Shown: positions 1-11,790, counted from the stretch's first letter. The stretch is DNA of 64,000 nt from Pictodentalium vernedei (GCA_031216915.1 CM062288.1:179826596-179890595); one strand, 5' to 3'. A program made the numbers and translations. Notes: generated from the sequence alone by a model not told the origin.

Positions 1-1
1 A

Positions 2-680
2 ATTCCTAAGTGGAATTTGGCTTGGGTTCTGTTAAACCTCAAAGAAGCTCCTTTTGAGCCGTTAGACATCGTAGAGTTCAGCTTCTTGAACTATAAGACA
101 GCGTTTCTCTTAGCCTTTGCATCTGCTAGAAGAGTCAGTGAACTTCATGCCTTATCATTACCATAGTGTGGGTAATTCCATTATCCTCACTACGGAAGTG
201 GGTTTTTTGGCTAAGAATCAGATTCCGGATAAGTGGCCGGAGCCTATTGTCATTAAGGCTTTACCATCCTCGGATAACTGTAGACCTTTGCTGTGTCCAG
301 TCAGAGCAATCCGCATTTATAAATTTCGATCAGTTTTTATTAGAAAAGGAAGAAAACGCTTCTTTCTTTCTTTGATTCCCAACAGAAAAGATATTTGTGT
401 TCATTCTGTCGCTAGATGGATTCAGTTGGCAATACGCATTGCCTATGAAAATCTATCTTCGGATCAATGTTCTATCAACAAGATTTCAGCACACGAGGTT
501 AGAGCACTGTCCACTTCTTGGGCTTATTCTAACAGCATAGCCATTACTGAGCTTATGAAGGCTGCTTACTGGACACAGCCCTCTTCATTTACCAAGTTTT
601 ACCTGAGAAATTTAGAGTCCATCTCCAGTGACCTTAGATCTTTGGGTCCTCTTTCTGTTGCTCAGAATGTTGTCCATTAA
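2..680 (+). pseudogene. Tyrosine recombinase (YR) of DIRS copy 1, frameshifted
   Basis: The product would be the site-specific recombinase that integrates the circular DNA copy of a DIRS element. The first part (2 to about 160) reads in one frame and contains the catalytic-arginine motif ARRVSELHAL. A deletion of roughly 13 bp relative to copy A then shifts the frame, and the rest (about 160-680) reads in another frame through the HxxR box (AHEVRALSTSWA) and the tyrosine motif (KFYLRN), ending at the same QNVVH-stop as copy A. The protein is close to copy A over its whole length. Because of the frameshift and the window edge it is called broken; a start cannot be given. Confidence 0.85.
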
Positions 681-880
681 TGTTACATCTATAAGGTCTT
701 TAGGGATTCTGCTCGAGCACTGACTCCGTTCCGCTGCCCTCTTCGTTTTGGGGAATTTACCTCAGAACAAGGGGAAGAAGGGGGGAGACGGTTTTTGCCT
801 TATGATCATCTGGTTTTATAGTGAAAAGCAAGGGAACACCTTCTCCGGTGTCATTAATCCTGCATCGATGCTGGGTAGTT
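681..880 (+). other. 3' untranslated region of DIRS copy 1
   Basis: Non-coding sequence after the YR stop, alignable with the 3' region of copies A, B and C (shared GTGACTCCGT, CTGCCCTCTTCG and TTTTATAGTGAAAA blocks). It continues at 1130-1532 after the MITE. The G-rich run seen in A, B and C is short and interrupted here. Confidence 0.6.
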
Positions 881-1129
881 TTAACCCTTTACCCAACGCA
901 GATGATACCAAAATTTATTATTTTAAATATCATTTTTTAAATTTGTTCAAAAAATTTCAATAAAACCATATCATGTGACCCCTCGATGGAATGAGCTCGA
1001 CGAGCTCATTCCAACGAGGGGTCACATGATATGGTTTTGTTGAAATTTTTTTTTAAATAATATTTTTCGAACTGCTGAATTTGCAAATTACGCGAGTGGA
1101 TGCGGCCGATTCGTTGGGTAAAGGGTTAA
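881..1129. mobile_element. Palindromic MITE with TTAA ends
   Basis: A 249-bp non-coding element with inverted ends TTAACCCTTTACCCAACG and CGTTGGGTAAAGGGTTAA. Its centre is a long near-perfect hairpin (about 955-1050) built from arms containing CCATATCATGTGACCCCTCG around GAGCTCGACGAGCTC. It interrupts the 3' region of DIRS copy 1. TTAA at both ends resembles piggyBac-type target sites, but no transposase is present, so the superfamily is an inference. A second 249-bp copy lies at 47991-48239. Confidence 0.8.
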
Positions 1130-1532
1130 TGTGTTGCTCGGTGTGAAGCAATAACAATGTCTCATTTTTGTACTGTTTTTAAAGTGTAGCTCACTGTGTA
1201 TATGTTACATGTCAAACGAGCGTTAGTATACAATCCTCTGACACTTTTAAATGAGTATAAAGCATCTCATTCTCTAGACCAGCTTTATATATTGGTTTCC
1301 TTCACCGAATTAGCATAATGGGTTATGCTGGCATTAAATGGAGAAATTATATATTATGTAATTCTCAATTACATTGTTGGTGTTATGCCGTTCTCTTTTC
1401 TCGTAAAAGAGAAAGAGTTATATAATTCCTATGCCTTCTCCTATTCTCCTTTAGGAGCTATCCTTTACTGAAGTAATTGAGAGATCGAATTTTCCTTTAA
1501 GTCCTAGGCCCTCCAGCCTTTTTACGATTCAT

Positions 1533-1615
1533 CTAGTCTGGACCATTGGTTGTCATATAAAAATATGATAAATTTTAAGTAATTTATATATTTTTTATAC
1601 TTACCAATGGCCCAG
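1533..1615 (+). repeat. Internal complementary region (ICR), DIRS copy 1
   Basis: This block reads as the reverse complement of a left terminus (ending ...TATAAAAAT) fused directly to the reverse complement of the copy's own right terminus (starting ATGATAAATTTTAAG). That arrangement is the DIRS hallmark that templates completion of the element ends during circular DNA formation. Confidence 0.8.
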
Positions 1616-1688
1616 ATGGGGATGGCCCTCCCATGAGTGGGCACTCATACCTCCCCGCTGATTATAACATTTAGCAGGCATTGTAGAA

Positions 1689-1914
1689 AGAATGATGGTT
1701 GGCACCAATTTCGGTACCTTCCTGGATACTGCGCATGCGCAGATCTCAAAATTATGGAGGACTATCTAGGACTTAATTTTTTCGGTTTTACATGCAAATT
1801 TTGGGGAGTGGGGGACAAAATTTGTGTTTGGCCCTGGATTAATTTGAGTTAGCACCAGCTAGTCTAGGCCATTGGTAAGTATAAAAAATATACAAATTAC
1901 TTCAAATTTATCAT
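1689..1914 (-). repeat. Right inverted terminal repeat, DIRS copy 1
   Basis: This is the inverted counterpart of the left ITRs seen at 8583, 29863, 30263 and 49505. It contains the palindrome TGCGCATGCGCA (1730-1741) and ends with GGTAAGTATAAAAAATATAC followed by the terminal ...TTTATCAT. Confidence 0.8.
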
Positions 1915-4006
1915 TTTCAGAGCCGCCAACCTACCCACCCACTCCCGCCTTGTGTCCGGAAAAAAATTGACGATGGGATATCAAAGCTTGGAGTTTGTGT
2001 GGCAAAAACAACCACAACTTGCAATGTGGTTGCTGAACTCTGCATACTAATAAGGGAAAAGGGTTATCATCTTTACATGGGTAATGTTTTTCCCCGCCCA
2101 ATTTATTTGATGTGTTGGCGGCATTCAGTATCAGAACCTGTGGCACACTTAGGATTAACCACAAGTGTATTCCAAATAATATAAAACAAGCAGGAAAAAT
2201 CATGAAGAAAAATGATCTCTCATCTTTGAAAGGGGTGACATTATGCTATTTATTTCTTGGTTGGACAAAAAGCCACTCACTCTTCTTACTTTTGGGCAAT
2301 AAGCCTCTCACTCTTCGTACCACACTTCACAACACGAAAATGATGGACAAGACTCTGAGACCATGACAACATTAAAATCACCAGCACATTATTCAAAAAC
2401 CAAAGGCAATGGAAGCATACAACCAATACATGGGATGGGTTGAGCTTTTGGATAAGAAACTTTGGACATATTTATCGGTACACAAGACAGTCAAGTGGTA
2501 GAAAAATGTTTTTGTGTATCTCATTGAACTTACATTCATAAATTTCTCAATACTTTGGCAAAAAAAATCAACCTGGTAAATACATAAACAAGTACAAACT
2601 GTGTCTCCACCTTGTACACTAACTTGTCAAAAATTGCGAAAGTCCCACAGGATCAGTTTTTAAATCTAGACAAAGCAGCAAATCATCGGATCTATTTGAC
2701 AGGCCAAACAGACTAGTTGCAGCATTTTATTGGACTCAGTGAAACAAAAGAGGGAAAACAAGTATATCCAGACTGCATTGTTTGTTCTGAGTGGAAACTG
2801 GGTTGCCGACATCAGACACAATATATTTGCAAAGGTTGTGACAAGCAGTTGTGCCCCGTTTCGTGATTCGAATGATACCACACCTTGCAGAACTATAAAA
2901 CAACCTGCTCAACATTCTTAACAAAGAATGACATTCAACTGCAACCAGTGAAAAAATAGCAAAACAAAAAATAATTGTGAAAAGTTTTTCAAGTTTTTAT
3001 TTCAAAGAAGAAAAAGTCTATATTGTACACTGGTGCACATGTAAATAAGTTACATTGTTACAAAAACCAAAAACAATTTTTTACAAATTATAGATAAACA
3101 AACCTTCAGTGTTCTTTAGAATTTTCTGTGCCATGTCTTAGTTGCTGGAAAGTATAACAGAAAGTTTGTAACTTCTTCATGTACAGTTAGAGTATATGGT
3201 ATTTTTATGAAAACTTCAAAGGAATAATTTTTCCCCCAAGCAAAAACTTGGAAATTTCTGAGAAAGTGCATAATAAATACTAGTGCACTATCAATAAATG
3301 AATCACCAGATTCAAACTTGTGATCCATTAAATGACAGTTTGTTAGTGGTTCTTTTATTGGGTGGGAAATACACTCTGTGAGTGTTGTAGTAAAATACAC
3401 TCTGCATATACAGCTAGGAACTACAAATGTATCAGTCAGTTACAGTGACAGAGTGCACTAAAAAAAAATCATGTTTTCTCGAATACCGGTACACCTATCA
3501 TATATAATCTACCGCTAAAAGAGACTACTTACCTTAGAAGGAACACAAAAATGTGCGAAATTTAATTCAGCACAACTAATACACTCTGTGTTTGGGGTTA
3601 TTTTCAGAAATAAAAATGTTTTTAGCAAAGGACATTTACTGTGTTGTAGAAAGTTTCTAGAAATATTTCTGAAAAAATTGCTACCAGGCAGCAAAGCAGG
3701 TTGTTTTCTGTGGACATATATAGTAAAAACAATTGCTCAGTATTATTTCCTGCTGTTTACTGAACAATCCAGGTAAGCTAGAATTAAATCAATGAGAAAT
3801 TTTTGTTATACAGCATGACCCAAATATTTTAAACTGCAATGACAAAATCTTAAAAATTTGACTCTTAAAGTCAGACGATTCTGCTCGCTTCTCAGCTGTT
3901 ATATTAGAAGATTCATATTTCCAGTAATGCCTGTGAAATGTAAAAGCCCTAAACATAATTGAAATACAATAAAAAATCCACGGTGGATGAATGGTGGTCA
4001 TTTAAG
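1915..4006. other. Intronic or intergenic DNA without recognised features
   Basis: AT-rich sequence with no coding region, RNA or repeat family that I could support. Short open frames here lack motifs and look like chance. It lies upstream of the first dynein exon and is probably the preceding intron. Confidence 0.5.
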
Positions 4007-4135
4007 TTAACCCTTTACCCAATATGCAGTGTTTATCTCAAAAAATTTCAACAAAACCGTATCATGCGATCGCTCATCGGAACGAGCTGAATGAGCAGGG
4101 TCACATGATATGGTTTTGTGGACATTTTCTTCTTT
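4007..4135. mobile_element. Truncated TTAA MITE
   Basis: It starts with TTAACCCTTTACCCAA and contains diverged hairpin arms (CCGTATCATGCGATCG / GGGTCACATGATATGG) like those of the MITE at 881-1129, but lacks a matching right end. Downstream (4136 to about 4320) it runs into one or two units of the repeat family seen at 20644-23499 (GGGTTAATATTTGGGCTC...). Confidence 0.6.
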
Positions 4136-4782
4136 AAAAATCTTTTTCAGATTCACCAATCAGAATGTTTTCATATTCTAGTTTATTCAGCTCGGGCCCC
4201 TGGGTTAATATTTGGGCTCCCTATTAGAGCCCAAAGTTTAACTTAGTGCAATATGAGGGAATTTCTTTAAAAGTCTTCTTCAGATCCACCAGTCTTAAGT
4301 GGGACTTGTCAATTGAGGGGGCAGTATATGCACATCCCCAAGCCTTTTTGTTCCAAGTTGAAAAGGACTAAATTCGCAAAATTACCTCCTTTCATCAAAA
4401 CACTGTATCTCGGCTAATTCTCAAGGGATTTCCATCAAAATTTCAGTCATGATGTAGGAATAATTACTGCATCTTTTCCCCATAAAATGACACAAATCCC
4501 ACAGTTTATCATTTCAATTAGGGAAAGGGAAACTGCGCATGTGCATGGGGTTTCCATGGGCATGTGCAGTTTCTGAAGTTCAGAATGGTATTTTTGGTAG
4601 AGTTCCTAGAATAAACACTGATAATTTAGAGTGAGTGCTTGCAGAACTTTGGCCACAGCCTTCTTTAAGTGGATGTACTGTATTCCAAGTGTGAGATACT
4701 CACAGGTTGAAAATGGTTATAAGCGGTGGCAGTAGGGTTAACGGGTGACTTGGTACATTAAAAGGTGACAGACAACATCTTC

Positions 4783-5011
4783 TTAACCCTTTACCTAACA
4801 TGAAAAGGCAGATGACACTTGCTAATAAAATTCTTTAATAACTGATTTTTTGCCTCAAAAACATAGCTTATGAACCTTCATTGAGCTTGTGGCAGTGAGA
4901 GGTCATAAGCTAGGTTTTTGAGACAAAAATGAAAAATACAATGAAAATTGAATGGTGATTTTTGTGAATAGCACTGGCTGATTTTTGCCGTTTCGTTGGG
5001 TAAAGGGTTAA
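4783..5011. mobile_element. Palindromic MITE with TTAA ends, second subtype
   Basis: A 229-bp element with ends TTAACCCTTTACCTAAC and GTTGGGTAAAGGGTTAA. The internal hairpin differs from that of the other members: arms CTCAAAAACATAGCTTATGA and TCATAAGCTAGGTTTTTGAG. The ends are shared with the family but the core is not, as is common among MITE subfamilies. Confidence 0.75.
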
Positions 5012-5449
5012 AGTGAGGCAAACCAGCATTGGTCGTGCTTTGTTGGATGGCTTATAGATAATTACCCTGCAGTTTCAAATTCATCTAGTTATTACTTGTA
5101 TTTCTTTATAAATGTAATTTTATGCATAAGAATATAGTTACACAAAATCAAACATACATATTTTAGTGACCTTTTCAGCTTTTAAATTTCCTGTCATTTT
5201 AATACAAATCTTAGATTACTCAATCTAAATATCAGTCTTGTAGTCGTTTTTTTTTTACCATGAAGTTTTTTCTAGTTGTTTCAATGCTCCATCACTGTTT
5301 TAGACCCTGCACTACATCAGGGTTTTGAATTGCACTCAGAAACAGCTACAGTTATCCTCCCAACCAAACAAGTTTGGCTGGGGACATAGAAATGGGTCAC
5401 ATCCATCCATGTGTCCATCATCACATTTTGTGAACACAATAACTTGAAT

Positions 5450-6345
5450 AAATATAATCAGATTTTCATGAAACTTGCTGTAAACCTATTTTGGGAGAAG
5501 ATCTTGGTCAAGTTAGATATTCACCAAGTTTGTCGTCTTTTGTAGGAGTTATGCCCCTTTTTGTTGAAAATTTGGTGATTGTTTGATACTGACTTGAACA
5601 TGATAATTTGAACTGACATAATCAAAATTTCATGAAATTTGTTGCAGGCATTCATTGTGAGAAGATCTGTCAAGTTTGACAGTCACCAAATATTGTCTTT
5701 TATAGGAGTTATGGCCCTTTTTATAAGACATTTTGGCATTTGTCTGATAATGACTTTGTGAATGCGTTAATTTGAACAAATGTAATCGGATTTTCACAAA
5801 ACAAGCTATAGGCATACATTTTGAGACAATTTCTGTCTAGTTTGATATTCACCAAATTTTGGTAGCTTTTGTAAAAATTATGCCCTTTCTTGTTAGAAAA
5901 TCATTGCTTGTCTGATAATGACTTTGTGAAAGCGATAACTTGAACAAATGTAATCAGATTTTCACAAGCTTGCCATAGGAATACAATGTGAGAACATCTC
6001 GATTAAGTTTGATATTCACCAAATTTTGTTGTCTATTGTAGGAGTTATGCCCCTTTCTGTTGAAAATCCAGTGTTTATCTGATAATGATTTTGTGAGTGC
6101 GATAACTTGAACAAATGCAATCAAATTCTCACAAAACTTGCTGTTGGCATACCTAATGATTGTGAGTAGTTCTCTGACAAGTTTGATATTCACCAAATTC
6201 ATTGCCTTTTGTAGAAGGTATGGCCTCATGTTGGAAATTCTTGTGTTTGTCTGATATTGATTTTGTTAATGTGATAAGTTGAATACTATTTTTAACAACT
6301 TTCACAAAATTTGTTATAGGTACACATTGTGAAAAGATCTTGGTA
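5450..6345. repeat. Degenerate tandem repeat, about 165-bp unit
   Basis: About five units share the order TTTGAACAAATGTAATCAGA, CACAAAACTTGC, AGTTTGATATTCACCAAATT, GTAGGAGTTATGCCCC, TCTGATAATGACTTTGTGA. Units diverge clearly, so the array is old. It ends about 200 bp before the dynein exon. Open frames on the minus strand here are repeat-derived. Confidence 0.75.
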
Positions 6346-6543
6346 TTTTTTCATTAACATTTTAATATACTTCTCTTTTCGCCAGCAAACATTTTGTCAT
6401 CGTGTAACACATGCTTCTTGATATTTGATATGGAGCATTTTTGGGAGAAGGAGAATCAAAGTGATCTAAGCTGTGTTTATAACAGAACCATAGAAAGTTT
6501 TGAAGTCCCAAAAATAATTAATGAATTTTTTTCTTCCTTTTAG

Positions 6544-6678
6544 GTCCATTATGATTTTGGTTTGAGAAATATTTTGTCAGTGTTGAGAACACTTGGTGCA
6601 AATAAAAGAGCAAGACCAAATGACTCTGAGAGTACCATTGTAATGAGAGTTCTTCGAGATATGAATCTATCAAAGCTA
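6544..6678 (+). CDS. DNAH5/DNAH8: Axonemal dynein heavy chain exon (end of AAA1)
   Basis: A 45-codon internal exon of an axonemal dynein heavy chain, the ATP-driven microtubule motor of ciliary outer arms. The translation starts [18 protein letters not shown], the highly conserved dynein block at the end of AAA1, and ends [12 protein letters not shown]. It is bounded by a pyrimidine-rich acceptor (TTTTTTCTTCCTTTTAG, AG at 6542-6543) and a consensus donor GTAAGT (6679-6684). Both borders are phase 0 and the next exon continues the protein at 44266. Assignment to DNAH5/DNAH8 rests on recognition of the [20 protein letters not shown] segment; choosing between the two would need a tree. The rest of the gene is outside the window. 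Confidence 0.92.
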
Positions 6679-6900
6679 GTAAGTGACAATATTTTTATGC
6701 TTTTACTTTGTTGTACCTCATCACTTATTCTAGCAAAAGTGAACATAAGAGGTACCCTGATTAATGGAAATTTTTCATGAGATAATTCTCAGTCAAGAAA
6801 CAAATAAATATGAACTATAACTGAAAATTTACTCATGATTCCCATGTTATTTTCCATAAATCTCATTGCATATAACTGCTTTGTCATATATTTTCATGCT

Positions 6901-6913
6901 TAAACCTTGTCGC

Positions 6914-6965
<52 letters not shown>

Positions 6966-7290
6966 TTGGGTTTTAAAAATACTTTTGACAGGCAGGGTTA
7001 CTTTGTGTCGGACAGCTTTATGGGGGGAGGAAGCTAGAGTACCTGGAGATAACCACCAAGTAACAGCAGGCAACTGTCAGACTTCCCAACATACTAACTC
7101 AATGCGAGGAGGGTTCAGCATTGGTTGAAGACAAGTGAACCATAGACATGCAGTATTGGCAATCAGGATGAAGTGCCTTGTCCAAGGACACAACACAGTT
7201 ATCCCTGGCGGTGATCTAAACATGGACCTTTCTGTTTGAAGTTCAATGCTGTAACAACAGAGTCACTGTGCTCCCTAAACCTTGTCGCAT
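6901..7290 (-). mobile_element. tRNA-derived SINE, minus strand, with 15-bp TSD
   Basis: The element (6916-7275) is flanked by identical 15-bp direct repeats TAAACCTTGTCGCAT at 6901-6915 and 7276-7290. On the minus strand it runs from a degenerate tRNA-like head near 7275 to an (ATAA)n tail at 6916-6966. Its central part matches the SINEs at 46686-47045 and 59640-60017 (CAGCAGGCAACTGTCAGACT, CCTTGTCCAAGGACACAAC). The long duplication indicates LINE-type target-primed insertion. Confidence 0.85.
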
Positions 7291-7755
7291 AAAAATTGTG
7301 TACTTAAATTCAACAAGATACTGTGTGATGCATTATATTTAGAAAGAAATGTAAGGAAGCCACTTGAAAGACTGAAAAATGATAACCCTGCAGTTCAAGA
7401 TTTACTACCTTGAAATACTTCTTTTACATGCATTTAATTTGAATATTGAGAGGAAGGGTTAGTGTATAACTTTCTGCAATCATTCCCCGTCACCTCAAAA
7501 TCCTTCGTTCCATCCACTCATATCTCATGAACTATAACTGATAAGTTGACAAAATTTTGCCAGAAAACACTTTATGGGCAGTGCTTTCCAACCACACAAG
7601 ATTTACATTAATTGTTTACATGGTTTCAGAGTTATTGCCCTTGATCTTCATTATGGTAATGTTTTTATCAGAAAGAAAACAGGCTTCAAACGATCATTTG
7701 TTTTAAAACTACAGAAACGTCTTAACTTTTATGAAATGCAGGTCTTGTTAAATTT
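7291..7755. other. Intronic DNA, nothing recognised
   Basis: AT-rich sequence between the SINE and a tandem-repeat element. I saw no feature to support here. Confidence 0.4.
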
Positions 7756-8582
7756 TTATTCTCGCCGACGAAGTCGGGAGGGGGATATTGAAATGGTGTT
7801 TGTCAGTCCATCCTTCCGTCACAGACTTCGTCTGCTTAACTCCTACAGTTTTTAGTGGATTTTTATAAAACTTGGTCTGAAGTATCAGTATCAAGTGTAG
7901 ATCTGCAGGTGGTCAGTAATGTTTGATGAATTTTGCATGGTTACGACCCTTTGTAATAGCAAAATTTCCATCACAAAGGCTTGTCCGCTTAACTCCTACA
8001 TTTTTTATTGGATTTTTACGAAACTTGGTCTGGGATGAGACAAATTTTACATGGTTACATGTAGCCCTTGGAAATAGCAAAATTTCCACCACAAAGGCTT
8101 GCCCCCTTATCTCCTACTACATTTTTTATTGGATTTTTACGAAACTTGGTCTTAAGTATCAGTATCAAGTGTAGATGTGCCTGTGATCAGGAATTTTCGA
8201 TGCGACAAATTTTGCATGGTTACGCCCTTTGGGATTAGCAAAATTTCCATCTCAGAGGCTTGTCCGCTTAACTCCTCCTACATTTTTTTTTTATTTTTAT
8301 GAAACTTGGCCTGAAGTATCAGTATCAAGTGTAGACGTGCATGTGGGCAGGAATTTTCAATGCAACACATTTTATGTGTTTTCGGCCCTTGGTAATAGCT
8401 AAATTTCCATCACAAATGCTAGTCCGCTTAACTCCTCCTGCATTTTTCATTGCATTTTTATAAAACTTTGTGTGCAGTATGAGTATGATGTGTACATGTG
8501 CATATAGAAAGAAAGTTTCGATTCAATTAATTTTTGCAGAGTTATAGCCCTTGTTGACTTTGAATTTACCAAAATTGCAGGT
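7756..8582. repeat. Tandem-repeat element, left half (split by DIRS copy 2)
   Basis: It starts with TCTCGCCGACGAAGTCGGGAG and then repeats a unit of roughly 120-150 bp (CATCACAAAGGCTTGTCCGC, GGATTTTTACGAAACTTGGT, GCATGGTTACGCCCTT). It ends ...CCAAAATTGCAGGT at 8582, where DIRS copy 2 begins. The matching right part resumes at 15508. Confidence 0.75.
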
Positions 8583-8806
8583 ATTTTTATACGACAACCA
8601 ATGGCCCAGACTAGCTGGTGCAAACTCGATATTATCAAGGGCCAAACACAAATTTTGAACACCCCCCCCCCCCCCCCACCCCCCTAATCCCCAAAATTTG
8701 GATACAAAACCGAAAATTAGAAGTCCTATCTGGCCCTCCATACTTTTACTCTCTGCGCATGCGCAGTGGTCAGGAAGAGACCAGAATTGGCGCCAACATT
8801 ATTCTT
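8583..8806 (+). repeat. Left inverted terminal repeat, DIRS copy 2
   Basis: Starts ATTTTTATACGACAACCAAT and pairs with the right ITR at 15276-15507. It holds the palindrome TGCGCATGCGCA (8754-8765) and TTGGCGCCAA shortly after. A poly-C run (from about 8662) has expanded inside it. Confidence 0.85.
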
Positions 8807-9656
8807 TGTTTGGCCCTAAAGTCAGTAACAATGAGCTGACATCTGTGCATTAAAATCTTTTTTTGAGGATGCTAGACACAAATCAATGCAAGAATTGGTG
8901 GATCCAAGGCTGTTAATGGATGATGGAAGTGAACTATGGTGGTTTCAGACGTTCAGGGCTGTAACTTTATAATAATTATAAATATTATTTCATGTTTCCC
9001 ATTTACTGTTTGTTAAGTATTCCTTCCCTATCCTTCCATGAACCCTTTCTGTAAAACTCCTAAGCTTTTTGGCTATTTTTTATTGAAATTTTTTATTAAA
9101 TTTCTTGGGAGTTTAATGTGTATTACAGAATATTTATTCTGTTTATCCCCATGGTTACGTCCTCACCCTAGGGGTGTTAGGTCATTTTAGTCTTGCATCT
9201 TCTATCTGATGTATCGTTTTTTCTTCGTATAAAGATCCAGCTTTGCATCTGGTAGCATTTAAATTGGTTTCTGACTTTGGACCTTTTTGTGCCTGATGTC
9301 TTGTTTCCATTTTTTTCCTTGACGTTATTTTTTACATTGGCAACATCCTCAAATATATGTAGTATTTCATATTATGTTACTGTAGAATTACTTTAGGAAC
9401 CATTGATTATTATTCCGGTAGTGTAGCTCATAATATTTGGATTTTGTCCACACTTAGGCTCTATTGGGATGCCCTTGGTCTCATTATGTTCCCTTTGGGA
9501 ACTTAGGCATTTTTTCAAAATTTTTTTGAAAATTTTTTTTTATAAATGTTTCAATTTATAATGTAAATTTCGATTGCGATTATTCATGTATCTTTATCAT
9601 ATATTTTGTTGTGGAGTTTGTAGTAGTGCTATCGACTTTGTCTTTTGATTGTAATT
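8807..9656 (+). other. 5' leader of DIRS copy 2
   Basis: Non-coding leader between the ITR and the first ATG, alignable with the leaders of A and B/C (blocks such as TTTCTTGGGAGTTT, GGTTACGTCCTCACCC, CATCTTCTATCTGATG, GTCCACACTTAGGCTC). The promoter presumably lies in the ITR; no TATA box was called. Confidence 0.55.
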
Positions 9657-11790
9657 ATGAAAGCTTACTGCTCTAAATGCAAGGCGAGGAAGTCTTCCTC
9701 ATATTTACATGCTTGTTGCCTTGCCTGTAGTCGATGCACTTCTGCGGATTCTTGTCCTACTGTGTACATTGGCATGACAGACGTTGGAGACGGGTGTTGC
9801 GATGCGTTGTTGGCGGTGAGGTTCCTATGCTGGAACTCTCACCATAATATAATTCAAGTTTTTCAGTTTCTATTTCAGAGGAACATGAACATGGTGGTGG
9901 TATTGTGACACCCATCCAAAGTGTGCTACCGTCGGCGTCTTCTGTTGAGCAAATAGAGCTAGCTGCAAGGTGCTCATGAATATAAGCAAGGGTTAAGGCC
10001 TCTCGTTAGCGTTCTTAATCCCTTGCAAGCAGCTAGCTCGACCGGTGAAGTGGTTACTCCGTCCATGTGTGCCGTGACACTGGGTAAGTCTGTTGCGGTC
10101 GAAGGAAGTGTAGATTTGGGTAGAGCGAGCACCTCAAAATTAAAAGCCTCACCCAGCGACGACCGAAATAGGGAGGAAGTCAGCAAGTTTTTTTTAGGGA
10201 GGCTCGGTGGGGTCTAATAAGACCGTGAGCAGGAGAGGTCCCTCTCTAACTCAACAACATTTGGGGCCAAATGTTGTTTTGAGAAACTTGCATGAGTCGG
10301 AGCATACGTCCACCCGCCGCTCAGGATGCTCCGTCTAGACTGCAGCCGGGGTCACGGCTTCCTCCGTTATGTTATAAAAGCACACATGATTGCATGCTAG
10401 CTACCTGACTTCGGATATCCAGCCAGTTGCGCGAAGTTGGAGCCAGTCTTCGCCCTTGAAGTCTGACCATCCGGTAGCTAGCGATTCCAGGCTTTGTTCA
10501 TTGGGATGTTCGGAGAAGAGATCTAACTCCGGATCTCAGTCCCAGGAGAAGCAAGCAGCAAAAAAAACAGAAGACCGCTACTCCTCAAGCCTCAGTAATG
10601 GACTTGCTGTCGCAGATTGCACAGCTGATCGCAGCATCCCAGCAAGTGCAAGAGCAGTCTCCTGCAGACTCCGGTGGTGAGCTGTTGGACAGTGCTGGGT
10701 CTGTCCAGTCATCTGTACACACAGATGCAAATGACCAAATGTCACAGCTGAATCAGTTGGATGGTGAAAGGGACAAGGAAGAGGATTACCCTTCCCTTTC
10801 GGAACAGCATATGGTAGCGATGAATTTTATTTATCAATGCTATACTGACCACTTGATCAGCAAGCTGCGACTACTATAGAGAAACTGTTGTCGTCGCTGA
10901 AGCAGATTTCGTGTGGAGGAAAGAGGATGTTCTTTCCTTCCTGAAACAGTCTCGACAGGTGTCGGAGGCCTTCAGCCATGTTATCGATGCAATATTCACC
11001 TCTCTAGTGCTAAGAGGAAGGCGGTTTCTTATCGACATCTTCAATAAATATACCGTTCCTTGGACTACGTTCATTTAAAACGGTTGGAGAAGATGTCCAG
11101 AGAGCTCCTTTGCATTTAGATGAGCAGGCTGGGGATGAAAATATGTCCCTACCTGCATCATGCAATATACTCTCGGAAGTGATGGAATGTGCTATTTCAT
11201 CCAATGGAGTGAATCTGGACGCGATGTCCTATGCAGATCACCTCACCAGAGCTATGGCACAACGTCTTAATGGGAAGGAATTTGAGGATGTTTGTTCCTC
11301 GCTTAGAGTTCTTTCCAGGGCAGTCATGTATGCCACGTACAACTCCACCCTGACAGTGGCAAATTGGGAGTTGATCAGACGTGATGCTGCCCTTACGTCG
11401 TCATCACTTATAAATGACAAGGTGAAAAGCTCTCTCCGAGTCGCCCCAGTCTCCGGATATACTCTATTTGACGATCAGCTTTCGTTAGTCTATGATCAGG
11501 CTACAAGAAAGCTTCCAGTACACTGCTACTGAAGCCTGTGCCTCAACACGCTTCAGCAGACCGGGGTAAGCGAGGCCATTCCACTTCAGCTAAGGGAACT
11601 CTTCGTAAGGGTACAATAAACCCTCTTATAATTACTTCGGAGGTCGTCAGTATAGCGACTCGGGAAAGGGGCGCAGGTCTGATCCAGACTAGAGGTCAGA
11701 CGCCCCTAAGCCGATGGGACGAGATTCTTCGCGGGGATGACGTAGTTTCTCCTTCCGTAAGCCTCGTTAGTCATACAGGTGATGAATAAG
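9657..11790 (+). pseudogene. Gag-like ORF1 region of DIRS copy 2, degraded
   Basis: Begins with a short frame MKAYCSKCKARKSSSYLHAC, the Cys/His-rich N-terminal motif of this family (C-x2-C-x9-H-x2-C-x2-C-x2-C-x5-C kept; the last Cys replaced). Further blocks match copy A Gag in several frames: a QIAQLIAASQQ-type block near 10610-10650, the ERD...YPSLSEQH block near 10770-10810, and the best piece at 11110-11532 (SYADHLTRAMAQRLNGKEF and the VANWELIRRDAAL core). Many frameshifts and stops rule out one functional protein. Confidence 0.8.

Larger units (their letters stand above)
1..1914 (+). mobile_element. DIRS retrotransposon copy 1, 3' part
   Basis: This is the downstream part of a DIRS-type element whose 5' part lies outside the window. 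In order it holds the tyrosine recombinase C-terminal region, a 3' untranslated region interrupted by a palindromic MITE, the internal complementary region and the right inverted terminal repeat. The right end (position 1914) is set by comparing the terminal ...TTTATCAT with the ICR at 1533-1615. The Gag and RT parts are not visible, so its lineage beyond YR cannot be judged. Confidence 0.85.

Noticed and set aside
1915..4006. Search for the preceding dynein exon
   Set aside because: No splice-bounded stretch with dynein AAA1 sequence was found in this region or in 4136-6543.
5450..6345. Regularly spaced repeats that could suggest a CRISPR array
   Set aside because: Units of about 165 bp without short identical repeats and unique spacers, in a eukaryotic intron. 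It is a degenerate tandem repeat, as are the other arrays here.
6907..7128. Open frame with a repeated YLFI peptide
   Set aside because: It is the translated (ATTT)n tail of a SINE.
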